NCBI GenBank assembly: GCA_963816315.1
Contig: CAWFJZ010000026.1
Location: forward strand, 62,001 to 126,000
Origin: CADEEN01 sp963816315
Lineage (GTDB): Bacteria; Pseudomonadota; Gammaproteobacteria; Burkholderiales; Burkholderiaceae_C
Reading direction: 5' to 3'
DNA: 64,000 nucleotides
A model generated the notes under the pieces. That model was not told the origin of the DNA, did not search any database, and worked only from the letters and a program-made list of their open reading frames with translations. Positions 8,693 to 17,930 of the stretch are shown in pieces. A program made the position numbers and the translations under genes. Within the stretch, counting starts at the first letter, position 1; each line of letters begins with the position of its first letter.

Positions 8693-10276
8693 TCAATCCG
8701 CTTGCGGCGGATGCTCCGGCCAGGTCAGCGCCGGCCGCGAGAAGTTGCCTTTGCCGCGCTGACCGTTGACCGACTCGGTGTTCATCGCGAAGAACAGCGT
8801 CGCGTAGGCCACCGCATCGGAATTGGTGTCGAGCGCGAAGTCGTTGTTGTTGGCGAAGGTGTCGCAGGCCTGGTGGTAGCACGGGTCATAGGCGACGCCC
8901 GCGGTGCCGCCGAACAATGCGGCCTCGTCCGCCGTCTTGAGGCCTTCAGCGCCGGTGAACAAGCCGCCCGACGGGATGTCCACGCCCATGGCGATGAACG
9001 GCCCGTAGTCGGAGCGGCCCGAGAAGTCGGTGCCCTTGAACGGAATGCCGCGCTCGGTGTAGAAGTTCTCGAACACCTTCTCGATCTGCGCCGACCCGGC
9101 CGGCCCCGCCGGCGCGCCCACGTTGTCGGAGTTGTCGCCGTCGTAGATGAAGAAGACATGGTTCGGCGAGCCGACCATGTCGAAGTTCAGATACAGCGCG
9201 ATCTTGTCGCGCTCGGCCCGCGACAGCCCGACAACGTAGAACGTCGAGCCGACGAGCCCCGATTCCTCGGCGCCCCACAACGCGAAGCGCAGCTTGTTGC
9301 GCGGCTTGACCTTGGCCATCTGCACTGCGGTCTCGAGGATCGCGGCGCTGCCCGAGCCGTTGTCGTTGATGCCCGGGCCGGCGTTGACCGAGTCGAGGTG
9401 GGCGCCGACCATGACCACGTTGTTGGCGTCGCCATCCTTCGATTCGGCGATCACGTTGTAGGTGGTGGCGATGCCGCGGAAGGTGTCGGTCTTGACGCGC
9501 AGCACCAAGCCGGGCGTGGCCGCGAGTTGCTGGCCGAGGGCTTGCGTGATGCCGATCACGCCGATGTCGAGCGTGAAGCTGTTGCCCAGCGTGCCGGTGT
9601 TGAGCGGGCCGGCGGCGTTGTTGTAGATCACCACTGCGGACGCGCCGGCGTTGAAGGCGTTGGTGGCCTTGAGGGCAAACGTGCAAGCCACAGGGAAGCC
9701 CGGCGGCGCGCCGCGGCTGACCAAGGCAATGTTGCCGGCCGGAAAGCCGGCGAAGTCGGCCGCGTTGCAGCCGCGAAAGTCTCCCGACGGTGTGCTCACC
9801 GCCGCCGTGACGTCACCGCTGCCTGAGGACGAGAGGATGTCGTTGGCCAGCGTCGCCGCAGGCGCCGGCGAGACTTGCTGCAGCACGCTGGCCGAGAGCG
9901 AAATGAAGGTCTGGAACTGGAACGGCTGGATCGCGACCTCGTAGCCGGCGTCACGGAAGGTCTTCTCGGCGTAGGCCACCGAGGCGTCGTAGCCCGGCGT
10001 GCCGGAGGTGCGGATGCCGTTGTTCTGATCGGCGATGGTTTGCAGCGCCCGTTGGTGGCGGCGCACGCCGTCCAAAGTCACGCATTCGAGCAGCTTGTTG
10101 AACGTGTTGTTGACCCTCGATCCGCAAGAGGCAGACGAAGCCTGCGCAGACGCGCGCTCGTCCGGCGCGGCGGGGTCGCCGCCTCCGCACGCGGCCACTG
10201 CAGCGGCAACGGCTGCCGCTGCCAGGTGTCGCCACCTGGGGTTGTTCTGAGGGCGCTGACTTTCGATGGGATGCAT
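8693..10276 (-). CDS. M28 family metallopeptidase lipoprotein with PA domain
   Basis: A lipoprotein (AACGGG lipobox near residue 30) of about 527 residues. A PA (protease-associated) domain occupies roughly residues 140-245, within an M28 zinc aminopeptidase framework. The zinc and catalytic motifs are visible: AHLDSVNAGPGINDNGSG (His and Asp ligands), GAEESGLVGS (catalytic and ligand Glu), NFDMVG (Asp ligand) and YHQACDTFAN (final His). The ATG at 10274-10276 is preferred because GGAG lies seven bases upstream; a TTG four codons earlier is possible. It probably trims peptides outside the inner membrane. It faces away from its neighbours and sits between matB and a stray copy of the matB end. 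Confidence 0.88.
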   Translation of the reverse strand: MHPIESQRPQNNPRWRHLAAAAVAAAVAACGGGDPAAPDERASAQASSASCGSRVNNTFNKLLECVTLDGVRRHQRALQTIADQNNGIRTSGTPGYDASVAYAEKTFRDAGYEVAIQPFQFQTFISLSASVLQQVSPAPAATLANDILSSSGSGDVTAAVSTPSGDFRGCNAADFAGFPAGNIALVSRGAPPGFPVACTFALKATNAFNAGASAVVIYNNAAGPLNTGTLGNSFTLDIGVIGITQALGQQLAATPGLVLRVKTDTFRGIATTYNVIAESKDGDANNVVMVGAHLDSVNAGPGINDNGSGSAAILETAVQMAKVKPRNKLRFALWGAEESGLVGSTFYVVGLSRAERDKIALYLNFDMVGSPNHVFFIYDGDNSDNVGAPAGPAGSAQIEKVFENFYTERGIPFKGTDFSGRSDYGPFIAMGVDIPSGGLFTGAEGLKTADEAALFGGTAGVAYDPCYHQACDTFANNNDFALDTNSDAVAYATLFFAMNTESVNGQRGKGNFSRPALTWPEHPPQAD

Positions 10277-10401
10277 GGTGGTCTCCAATCGTTGGTGGGT
10301 TCCGGGGCAAAACCGGTTGGACGCGCAAGCGCGCAGGTTGCCTGTTGGCGGTGGACGCGCGAATCAGCTTACTCCGGCACTCGTCTGCCGAGCAACACGA
10401 T

Positions 10402-10524
10402 CTGCCGCGCAACCAGATGGGCAAGGCGCAGAAGAACTTGCTGCGCGAACAGCATCGCGCGCTGTTCGAGGCACAGGCCGATGCGCTGCTCGGCGAAGAA
10501 ATCAGCACTGCGGCCAATGCATAA
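10402..10524 (+). pseudogene. Orphan 3' end of an acyl-CoA (malonyl-CoA) synthetase gene
   Basis: Reading from 10402 gives LPRNQMGKAQKNLLREQHRA and then a divergent tail ending at a TAA (10522-10524). The first 67 bases differ from matB 8548-8614 at only three positions, two of them silent. Nothing upstream of 10402 continues the adenylation domain, so this is the severed end of a matB paralogue or duplicate. The tail beyond the match (EAQADALLGEEISTAANA) is not that of the intact matB, which argues for a paralogue rather than a simple copy. Confidence 0.8.
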
Positions 10525-10706
10525 ATTCGCTCACCCCTAACTCGGCGTCGGCCGCTTGACGAAAGGGGGTTCGTCGAGAGAATCGAAACGCATGTGGAGA
10601 TGCCCGTCGGGTGTCGGCAAACCACGCGAGCACAGGCGACGAGGAGCATGTCTTTGGTCAGCATGCGGCGGAGCTCGGCCCCAGAGTCCGAGCGAAGGAG
10701 GTAGCC

Positions 10707-12413
10707 GTGCCACGTTGGCGATCGCGTACGACGCTGCGTGGGGCTGCCAAGCGCACGACGAAGGTGGGCTGGCTCAAGCGCATGGTCAAGGACTACTTGC
10801 ATCACCTGCCGAGTGCGTTCTACGTGGCGTGGGTCGTGGCAAGCATCATCCACATCCTCAATGAGCTGGACCTGCCGCTGGAACTTCCGGCGACGATGTT
10901 GCTGGCCAACGTTGCCGAACTCTATGTGCCCGCGCCACCGAAGAGCAACGACGTGCGCCGTCATCTTGCCGTCGTCGAGATCGATGGCGAGCGTCATCGT
11001 CGTCAGTACGGCGGCACCTCGCCGCTCGATCGATGCCAGCTAACGTCCGACCTGAAGAAGTTGTTGCAGAACACGAACGTGCGTGTGCTGGCGATCGACT
11101 TCGACCTGTCGCCTGTCGATGCCGCGAGTTACCAGGAGGAGTGGGCGCGGGTCAGCAGCCAACGCCCCGGCGACAACAGCGCGGTGAGCAGGCCCCCGTG
11201 CCAGGCGATGCAAACGACGCAGGCGCAATGCCAATGCGAACTGGAACGGGTGCTGGTGGAGCCGGCCAACCACAAGCGCATCATCACGATCGCGCCGCTC
11301 ACCCCCACCGAAGGACGGACCAAAGGCACGCCATGGGACAACCCCAAGGACTTTCCGGATGTCGAGTTCGGCGATCCGGTGCTCAACGTTCGTTTCGGCA
11401 TGGTGCATGACTACGAATATCCGCCGCCGGGGTACGTCGGATCCCTCAGGTTGCCGCTTGCCGAGTTGATCGCAAGGCGGCTCTGCTCCGACACGGAGTT
11501 GCGCTATGAAGCTCCGCGCAGCCTATGGACGCCCGTGCTGGCTTGGGTTGCAGATAAAACGGGCCTGCCGCTGCCGGTCCCTGCCAATCGTTGCGACGAT
11601 GTGTCGCCTCCCCAGCGGCCCGAGTCGAACCACCCGAGCCACAGGCAAGATGATCGGAAGTTCATCAAGCATCCGATTTCCTTCTTCGAGACTCGCCACT
11701 TGCATGACGGTGGCCGCCCCGTGGCCTTCGACGACCTCTGCTTGAGGGAACCTGTACCTTACCGCTCTGAAACAAGGCAGCAGCCATGCGACATCCGCCT
11801 GGTCATCTTTGGCGGCAGCTACGGCGTCGAGGACAGATACCTCACGGCACTGGGGAAGATCAGCGGTGTGCAGACACATGCTGTCGTTGCCGCGCAGTTG
11901 CGAGCCCACACATGGCATGGTTGGGGGTATCTGATCGACATTGCGTTGGGATGCGTGTTGTTCGGCCCCTTCGTGCACTGGACGTGGCGGCGGTATTTTC
12001 TGCAGAGCGCACAGGCCTCCACGCGCAGCGGTGCGCCGCGTGGGCCCCGGGAAGTGGCGTACCTGTGGCTTGTTCTTCTAAGTGTGGGGCTGGTGGGTCT
12101 CGTGGCCTTGTTGGTGGTCGGCAGTGCCTACGCTTATGCGTACACGGGCATCTGGATCAGTCCGGTGCCGATGGCGCTCGGCATGCTTGTCGAGGCGATG
12201 GTGAGCGGCAGCGTCCACGTCGCCACCAGTGTCATTCATGAAGTTGACTCCACCGCCCATGGCGCCGCGCCCACGACAACAAAGCCCACGGCGCTGAAGT
12301 CCACCAAACGGCAGCCCGAGAAGGTGGCGGCGGCTGTGATCGGCAAGCTGCCGACCGCAGCAGCGATCGGACTGATCCTTTACGCCGTCTATGAACTGTT
12401 CCACAGCCACTAG
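10707..12413 (+). CDS. CHASE2 domain membrane protein
   Basis: About 568 residues. A first membrane segment (SAFYVAWVVASIIHI) leads into a large periplasmic CHASE2 sensory domain: HLAVVEIDGER near the start, VRVLAIDFDLSP after it, and FGGSYGVEDRY...GVQTHAVVAAQL at the end. Four further membrane segments follow. I start at GTG 10707 because a perfect AAGGAGGT lies at 10695-10702; a GTG 32 codons earlier has no such site. CHASE2 usually feeds a kinase, cyclase or diguanylate cyclase, but no output domain is present here. The gene is followed at once by an exported protein and an M48 protease, suggesting a shared envelope role. The signal sensed is unknown. Confidence 0.8.
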   Translation: MPRWRSRTTLRGAAKRTTKVGWLKRMVKDYLHHLPSAFYVAWVVASIIHILNELDLPLELPATMLLANVAELYVPAPPKSNDVRRHLAVVEIDGERHRRQYGGTSPLDRCQLTSDLKKLLQNTNVRVLAIDFDLSPVDAASYQEEWARVSSQRPGDNSAVSRPPCQAMQTTQAQCQCELERVLVEPANHKRIITIAPLTPTEGRTKGTPWDNPKDFPDVEFGDPVLNVRFGMVHDYEYPPPGYVGSLRLPLAELIARRLCSDTELRYEAPRSLWTPVLAWVADKTGLPLPVPANRCDDVSPPQRPESNHPSHRQDDRKFIKHPISFFETRHLHDGGRPVAFDDLCLREPVPYRSETRQQPCDIRLVIFGGSYGVEDRYLTALGKISGVQTHAVVAAQLRAHTWHGWGYLIDIALGCVLFGPFVHWTWRRYFLQSAQASTRSGAPRGPREVAYLWLVLLSVGLVGLVALLVVGSAYAYAYTGIWISPVPMALGMLVEAMVSGSVHVATSVIHEVDSTAHGAAPTTTKPTALKSTKRQPEKVAAAVIGKLPTAAAIGLILYAVYELFHSH

Positions 12414-12423
12414 GAGTCGCGCG

Positions 12424-12889
12424 ATGACAAGGACAAACGGATCGGTGTCGCTGGCACTCGTTGTCGCGGTCGGGTGTTGGCTCGGTTTGTCAGTCGCCGC
12501 ACCGAGCAGTGCTGCCGCCGCGTCCGAGACGCCGTTGCAAGAAGGCTGTCGATCAGTTGAGTTCATCGCTGTTCGAGGCTTTGAAAACGGCCGTCAAGGG
12601 CGAGCAATGCAGCAGCGTGGTGCGCGTTTTGCTTGAACTGCAAAATGGCAAGAGTGCCGGCGGACGCAAGTTGAAGCCGGGTCAGTTCGACCGCGCCGCC
12701 GCTGAAAAAGAACTGGCCACGGCCCGAGCCGACCCCGCGTTCAACGACAGTCTGCGCACTGCGCTGAGCGGTGTCACCGACCCCGCCGCACGCAAGGTCG
12801 TCGAAGCGGCGGTGCTCGACGATGCCGGCTACTTCGGCGCTCGCGAGCTGCTGATGAACGAACTGTTCGAACTGTCGGGAGCAAAGTGA
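12424..12889 (+). CDS. Small exported protein of unknown function (frameshifted)
   Basis: It starts 11 bases after the CHASE2 gene with a clear Sec signal peptide (VSLALVVAVGCWLGLSVAAPSSAAAA). Near 12540 one extra base moves the frame; the mature part then reads KAVDQLSSSLFEALKTAVKG through a helical, charged C-terminus to 12889. The total is 3n+1, as for a single insertion. No family is recognised. The stop codon overlaps the start of the M48 protease gene (TGATG), indicating translational coupling, so the two products probably work together. Confidence 0.65.
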
Positions 12890-14130
12890 TGGATTCGAGA
12901 CTCGCCGTTTTGTTCTTGTTGGGCGCCACGTTGTCGGCAGGCGCCCGTGCCGACCTGCTCGAGAAGGCCCGCGGTGTTCTCGGCGACCTGCGCTCGAAGG
13001 CGGCGTCGGCGCCTGCGCCGGCCGCCGCGCCCGAACCGGCTGCGCAGCCCGCGGCCACTGCCGGCAAGGCAGCCAAGACCGAATCGAGCACGGTGATGGT
13101 CGGGCGCAAGCGCGTGACGCTCAGCAGCGCCGAACTCGACAAGCATTGCGACCGCGTCGTGGCGCCGTTTGCGCTCAACGCGAACCTCGCGGACCTGACC
13201 GCGATGGCGGCGGCCGGGGCGAGCGAATCGCTGCCGGGCTTCTTGTCCGGCGGCGCGAAGGACAAGCAGATGTCCGCCTCCAAGCACAAGGTGTCGCGCT
13301 CGGTGCGCGAGCGCGCGCTGAAGCTGAACTGGATGCCGATGTCGCTCGAGAAACGCTATGGACGCACGATCCACGACGAGGCCGTGGCCGCCGGCGATCT
13401 GGTCGAGCGCGGCAGCACGCTCGGCAAGGGCCTGTACCCGAAAGCTGATGCGCTGCTGAAAGCGGTGCTCGGCGGTGTCAAGCAAGACCATCCCTACAAG
13501 TTCGAGCTGCACATTCGCAAGTCGAACGAAGACAACGCGATCGCCTTGCCCGGCGGCATCGTCTATCTCGATGCCGGGCTGTTGCGCGACGCCAATCCGG
13601 CCAAGGCCCGGTTCGCGCTGGCGCATGAGCTCAGCCATGTGCTCAGGCGTCACGAGACGCGCATCGCGCAGGCCCGCATCATCGACACGATTTCACTCAC
13701 CGGCTCGACATCGGATCTGGTGGGCCTGCTCAAGGACCCGAACGCCATCAGCGCCGGTGTGCTCAAGTCGGCGACGGTGGGCCACAGGGCGTTCCAGCAA
13801 CACTACGTCGATCAGGAACTGCAGTCGGATTCCTGCGCGGTGCGGGTGCTCAACGATGCGCTCGACGACAGCCGCGATGTCGAGGCCGCCATTGCCAGCT
13901 TCATCGCCTCGCTGCCGGCCGATGGCTCGGCGCTGGCGTCACCCGCCGGCCAGAAAAAGCCGGCCGGGGCCGGCAACAGCGGCGTCGCGGCCATCGGTGA
14001 TCTGGTCAAAGAAGTCAGCAACCCGATCGACCGCCACCCTTCGTCGCGCGAGCGTGTCGAGAACCTCAACGCCATGCGCGCGCTGATCCGCAGCCTGTCC
14101 GCGCAGAAAACAACCGCCGCCAAGCCGTAG
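12889..14130 (+). CDS. M48 family zinc metalloprotease, exported
   Basis: A 413-residue protease with a Sec signal peptide (LAVLFLLGATLSAGARA), an Ala/Pro-rich linker at about residues 35-65, and the zinc site HELSH near residue 247; QELQSDSCAVRVL downstream carries the third-ligand Glu and the M48 Asp. The segment LPGGIVYLDAGLL just before the zinc helix is typical of periplasmic Ste24/BepA-like peptidases. The ATG at 12889 overlaps the previous stop. BepA-type enzymes clear stalled outer-membrane proteins; whether this one does so, or acts on the partner upstream, is not known. Confidence 0.85.
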   Translation: MDSRLAVLFLLGATLSAGARADLLEKARGVLGDLRSKAASAPAPAAAPEPAAQPAATAGKAAKTESSTVMVGRKRVTLSSAELDKHCDRVVAPFALNANLADLTAMAAAGASESLPGFLSGGAKDKQMSASKHKVSRSVRERALKLNWMPMSLEKRYGRTIHDEAVAAGDLVERGSTLGKGLYPKADALLKAVLGGVKQDHPYKFELHIRKSNEDNAIALPGGIVYLDAGLLRDANPAKARFALAHELSHVLRRHETRIAQARIIDTISLTGSTSDLVGLLKDPNAISAGVLKSATVGHRAFQQHYVDQELQSDSCAVRVLNDALDDSRDVEAAIASFIASLPADGSALASPAGQKKPAGAGNSGVAAIGDLVKEVSNPIDRHPSSRERVENLNAMRALIRSLSAQKTTAAKP

Positions 14131-14144
14131 TTGGCGCGGCCGTA

Positions 14145-14840
14145 TCAGTCCTGCCCTGTCGGATCGTCCTGCACGATGCCGTGGTCGGGCATCGTCGATC
14201 GCGGCGCCGGCGCGCGGCTGCGGCCGCGCTTCGCCGGCGCCTTGCGCGGCGCGCGCACGGGCGCCGGCGAGAACAGCCGGCCCTCGGCGTCGAACTCGGC
14301 GCTCATGATGAAGGCCAGTTCGCTCTCGGTATAGCCCGGGTCCCAATGCGAGTTCTCCGGCACGTGGCAATGGCCGTAGTGGCCGCTCTGTTCGTCCCAC
14401 GTGCGCTCATCGCGGTTGTGGCCGCCGGGGTCGCGGCCGTTCTTCGCCGGCAGCGGCACGCCGGCCGGCCAGACTTTGGGCACACCATGCGTGGCCTCGA
14501 TCCAGCGGCACAGCCGCGCCAGTTGCGTCAGCGCGCGCGGGTCCTTCGGCAGGTGTGCAAAGCCGACGAGCTCGATCTGCACGGCCGAGTCGCGGTTGGT
14601 CTGCACGCCGCCGGGCGCGTTGCGCAGCGCGCGTGCGCCTTCGGCGGTATCGACGTGCTGCAGGATGCGCGTCGCATCGACCGTGAAGTGCGGGTCCGAC
14701 TTGTTCTGTGCAAACGCCGCCAGCGCGCCGGCGGCGCGGCTGCCTTCTGTCGTGTGATGCACGATCTTGAACGGCCCACCGACATGCGGCCCCGACGAGC
14801 CGGAGATCGGTTGCCAGACTGCGAAAGGACAGCGCGCCAT
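14145..14840 (-). CDS. N-acetylmuramoyl-L-alanine amidase-like protein
   Basis: About 231 residues with an Amidase_2/PGRP-like core: FKIVHHTTEG near residue 27 (first zinc His and the family His-Thr), DPHFTVD, then VQIELVGFA, and GHCHVPENSHWDPGY, which would supply the remaining zinc ligands. A basic Ala/Pro/Arg tail of about 45 residues follows. I take the ATG at 14838-14840, with GGGAG upstream, rather than the earlier in-frame start. No signal peptide is visible. Expected action is cleavage of the amide bond between muramic acid and the stem peptide, in wall recycling or by a phage-derived lysin. Confidence 0.7.
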   Translation of the reverse strand: MARCPFAVWQPISGSSGPHVGGPFKIVHHTTEGSRAAGALAAFAQNKSDPHFTVDATRILQHVDTAEGARALRNAPGGVQTNRDSAVQIELVGFAHLPKDPRALTQLARLCRWIEATHGVPKVWPAGVPLPAKNGRDPGGHNRDERTWDEQSGHYGHCHVPENSHWDPGYTESELAFIMSAEFDAEGRLFSPAPVRAPRKAPAKRGRSRAPAPRSTMPDHGIVQDDPTGQD

Positions 14841-14946
14841 GTCATCGAACTCCCGTTGCTGCATGCCGAAGGTCACGGCGCCTTTGTAGCGAACCTGCCG
14901 CGGCGGCTGCATCCCTACTTCGAACGACGCCGCCGCGCCGCGAGGA

Positions 14947-15807
14947 CTACACGGCCGCGTGCAGGCTGGCTTGGCATTGGCATGCGCCCTGGCGTTCGGC
15001 CATGCGCGCGATGCGGCCGCAGGCGCCGCAGCGTTGCAGGTAGGGGCCGATGCGCTGCGGCGTGAACACGCTCGTCACGCCGGCGCTGGCGAACTCGCCG
15101 AAGCGGCGCATGGCCTGCGCATGCGTGCCGCCGGACATCGCCGCGCGCATCGACGACGCCGAGTCCCACATCGACACCGTGGTCAGGCGCCGCCCCGCGG
15201 CCGCGCTGGTGAACCAGAGGAAGCCGGGCGACTGCAGGCTCTCGATCACCGTCTGCCGCGACAGCTCGCGCGCGCTTTGCACCGCCGCATCGCTGTCGGC
15301 GATCATCTCGGTGACCGCCAACACGCCAGGCGCTGCCGGCCGTCCGGCGCGCACGACGGTGCCGGTGCCGAAGTGGAAAGGGCCGATCTGCGGCGGCTGC
15401 ACGATCACGTCCAGCCCGAGTTGCCGCGGCAGCTCGGCGCTGTCGAAGAAGCCGCGCACGCCGCGGATGCCGTCGGCGCCGAGATCGATCACGTCGATGC
15501 CGTCGAGCCGCACCGACTTGCCGGTCGGCGGCAAGCCGTTCAACGAACCGAGGTTGCAGCCCGTCATCGTCCACTGCCCGTGCACCTGAGAGTCGCCGGC
15601 GCGCTGCACCGCGCCGAGTTCGAACGTCAGATCGGGGAATGCCGCCCACAGGCGAGCGACATGCTCGCGCAGCGCGTCGCCGCCGATCGGCCCCGGCGTC
15701 GTCGGGTCGCGGTAGGTGCCTCCGGGCGAAAAGGCGGCCAGGATCGCCGTCATGTCGCGGCGCATCCAGGCCTGGAAGTAGCGGTTGCACAGCGCGATTG
15801 GGTCCAT
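14947..15807 (-). CDS. SnoaL-like domain protein with extra C-terminal domain
   Basis: A 286-residue protein. Residues 1 to about 130 form a SnoaL/NTF2-like alpha+beta barrel (ALCNRYFQAWMRRDMTAILA, GTYRDPTTPG, HVARLWAAFPDLTFEL). Residues 150-260 look like a second dimeric alpha+beta barrel domain, as in spheroidene monooxygenase-like proteins (FGTGTVVRAGRP, FLWFTSAAAGRRLTTVSMWDS). The extreme C-terminus has CGAC and CQC clusters that could bind a metal. The start at 15807 is the first Met of the SnoaL domain. Function is unknown; SnoaL domains act on hydrophobic small molecules or serve as scaffolds. Confidence 0.7.
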   Translation of the reverse strand: MDPIALCNRYFQAWMRRDMTAILAAFSPGGTYRDPTTPGPIGGDALREHVARLWAAFPDLTFELGAVQRAGDSQVHGQWTMTGCNLGSLNGLPPTGKSVRLDGIDVIDLGADGIRGVRGFFDSAELPRQLGLDVIVQPPQIGPFHFGTGTVVRAGRPAAPGVLAVTEMIADSDAAVQSARELSRQTVIESLQSPGFLWFTSAAAGRRLTTVSMWDSASSMRAAMSGGTHAQAMRRFGEFASAGVTSVFTPQRIGPYLQRCGACGRIARMAERQGACQCQASLHAAV

Positions 15808-15908
15808 GGCATCGTCCTCTCGAGAAAGTCGCCTTTGGGCGCTTGGCTTGCAGGCAGGCTGCCCAGTCTTTGCGCATGCCGTGGCCGCAGTCTTGGACGT
15901 TTGCGACA

Positions 15909-16476
15909 TCACGGCACGGCGCATCCGGCTGGCGACTGCAGAGGCCGGCGTGCACGCAACGCAGCGAGAGCCAGCGCCACGCAAACCGCGGCCACCGCGC
16001 CGTACAGCGCCATGAAGCCGGCCAGCGACAACCACGGCGAGATCACGCGCGCCACGCCGACGAACGACGCCGTGACCCAGCTCGCGCTGCTGATCGCGCC
16101 GAGCGCTGCGGCCGGCCAAAAGCTGCGATCGATGCGCACGGCCCCGCCCCACAGCCGCGGAAACACCCACGCGTGCAGTGCCCAGCCGTTGATCGTGAGC
16201 ACGCCAACGACGATCAGCTTGGCTTGCAACTTGGTGCTCGGCAGCCACGGCCCGGCGCTCGTCGCCGCATCGATGGCGACGAGCATCAAGCCGCTGGCCC
16301 ACAGCGCCGACAGGCCGATCGACACCGCGCGTGCGGTGTGCAGCAGGCGGTTGGCGTCGATGCGCTGCGTCTGCACGAGCCGCAGGTCTTCGCGCAGCAC
16401 CGCCGCCAGCGTCATCGCAAAGACGATGACGATGAATGAACAGCAGCGCTTGTTGCAGCAGCGACAGCACAGTCAT
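15909..16476 (-). CDS. Small integral membrane protein of unknown function (frameshifted)
   Basis: The ATG at 16474-16476 opens a first membrane segment (LSLLQQALLFI). At about 16434 one extra base shifts the frame, and the protein continues as MTLAAVLREDLRLVQTQRID with three further hydrophobic segments and a WALHAWVFPRLWGG loop, ending at 15909. The length is 3n+1. Four or five membrane helices in about 188 residues, with a conserved-looking Arg/Asp loop after the first helix, recall small DUF2214-like membrane proteins, but I cannot name the family with confidence. Confidence 0.6.
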
Positions 16477-16545
16477 AAGACAACCTTCGCGCTACGCGCT
16501 CCGGTGTTGAGCGCTTTGGAGCGGCCACGCGCGCTCATCGGCCGC

Positions 16546-17904
16546 TCACTTGCACAGCGAAACGCCGGCCAGGATCGGCAGCGTGTTCGGGTTGGCTTGC
16601 AGCTTGCCGAACAGACCCTGCGTCTCCTTCTCCGGCCCGGCGGCGAAGTACATGTGGTTGGCTTCGCCGAGGCTGGCGCCGTTGCCGAACTGCAGGCCCC
16701 ACAGGCCGTCGATGACGACCTTCTTGCCGCTGGCGTCGCGCACGTAGTCGAGCGCCACGCGGTATCGCGGATGGAACGCCACCAGCGTGCCATCGCCGAA
16801 GTTGCCGACGATCATGCAGCCCGAGTACAGCCCGAAGTCGTCGGGCGCCGGCGCAATGCCCCACGGGTAGTTCAGATATCCCCGACCGTGCCAACGCGCC
16901 ACGAGTTTGCCGCTGGCGTCGAACTCGGCGAGTCGTCCTTGCGCGGGCGGAGGTTTGGTGGCATCGGGGGCGACGTGGCGGCCGTAGGTGACGAAGGTGC
17001 TGCGGCCCAGCGTCTGCACGTTGAAGGCCTCGAAGCCGCCGGGCTGCGCTGGCCCGCCGGCGCGGCGAAAAGGATTGGCCAGCGGCGCCTGCTCGATGAA
17101 CGCCTGATCGAAGCGGCGCACTTGCGCGTCGGCGCCGAAGTCGGCGGCGTACATCGCGTCGGCATCCGGCGACACCGCGACGCCGCTGAACGACGAGCGG
17201 CGTGCGCTGCCATCGACGACGACGGCCGAGTCCCGCGGATGGTCGAAGCCGCCGTCGGCGCGCTTGCGCTCGGTCCATGCGGTGATGGTGCCGGAGAGAT
17301 TGGCGAAGAAGAATTTCGTGCCGGCGGTGATGGCGCCGTTGGGATGCGGCTGCGTGATCGTGAAGCCGCTGCCGGGGTTGAACGCAACGCCGCTGACGGG
17401 GCCGAGCGTTTCGACGATGTCCAACTCATCCTGGAACAGCGGCGTGCCGCCGACATCGCCGACGTACTGGATCGACTTGCCCGTGCCGGCCGCGCCGACC
17501 CAGAAGTGGCCGCCGAGTCCGGCCGGGCGGATGGCGATGCCCCACGCGTTCTTCATCTGCGGCTCGACGATCTGCGGCTTGTACGCGGCCGTCGAGGCGA
17601 CGAGGTTGGTTTGCGCCACGCCGGGGAAACCGTCGAAGCGCTTGCCGGTGGTCTGCGTCTGCTCTCGCGACCCGGCGTCGTAGAGCGACGGCAGGCCCTT
17701 GCTTTGCAGACGCTGCTCGGCCTGCGCATAGCTGCGTTTGGCTTGCGCGAGCGTGGCCGCATCGGCGTCGTCGTCGGCATCGGTCTGCGCTGCGCTCGGC
17801 AACGCGCGCGCGGCGTCGTCGTTGCCACCGCCGCAAGCGGCGAACACGGCGGCGGCGATGGCCACGGCGGCCAGGGCGTGGGGGGAGCGGGGAATGACAT
17901 TCAT
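16546..17904 (-). CDS. TIGR03118-type exported beta-propeller lipoprotein
   Basis: A 452-residue protein with a lipoprotein signal (AVFAACGGGN). After a linker comes the family hallmark: FPGVAQTNLVAS, then NAWGIAIRPAGLGGHFWVG, GVAFNPGSGF, YAADFGADAQVRRFD, NYPWGIAPAPDDFG and NHMYFAAGP. The repeated short beta units suggest a propeller. The start ATG is at 17902-17904; a longer upstream frame is not plausible. Members are often found among exported proteins of unknown function, and no enzyme activity can be assigned. It ends 27 bases before the reductase gene on the same strand. Confidence 0.8.
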   Translation of the reverse strand: MNVIPRSPHALAAVAIAAAVFAACGGGNDDAARALPSAAQTDADDDADAATLAQAKRSYAQAEQRLQSKGLPSLYDAGSREQTQTTGKRFDGFPGVAQTNLVASTAAYKPQIVEPQMKNAWGIAIRPAGLGGHFWVGAAGTGKSIQYVGDVGGTPLFQDELDIVETLGPVSGVAFNPGSGFTITQPHPNGAITAGTKFFFANLSGTITAWTERKRADGGFDHPRDSAVVVDGSARRSSFSGVAVSPDADAMYAADFGADAQVRRFDQAFIEQAPLANPFRRAGGPAQPGGFEAFNVQTLGRSTFVTYGRHVAPDATKPPPAQGRLAEFDASGKLVARWHGRGYLNYPWGIAPAPDDFGLYSGCMIVGNFGDGTLVAFHPRYRVALDYVRDASGKKVVIDGLWGLQFGNGASLGEANHMYFAAGPEKETQGLFGKLQANPNTLPILAGVSLCK

Positions 17905-17930
17905 CGGTGAAGACCTCGTGGGTGAAGAAC

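Noticed and set aside
10556..10584. Sigma-70 promoter for the CHASE2 gene (TTGACG, then AGAATC 17 bases on)
   Set aside because: The minus-10 element is too weak to report as a feature.
14959..17910. A 983-codon plus-strand frame
   Set aside because: It is antisense to three recognisable minus-strand genes and has the low-complexity Arg/Ala/His make-up of a shadow frame.
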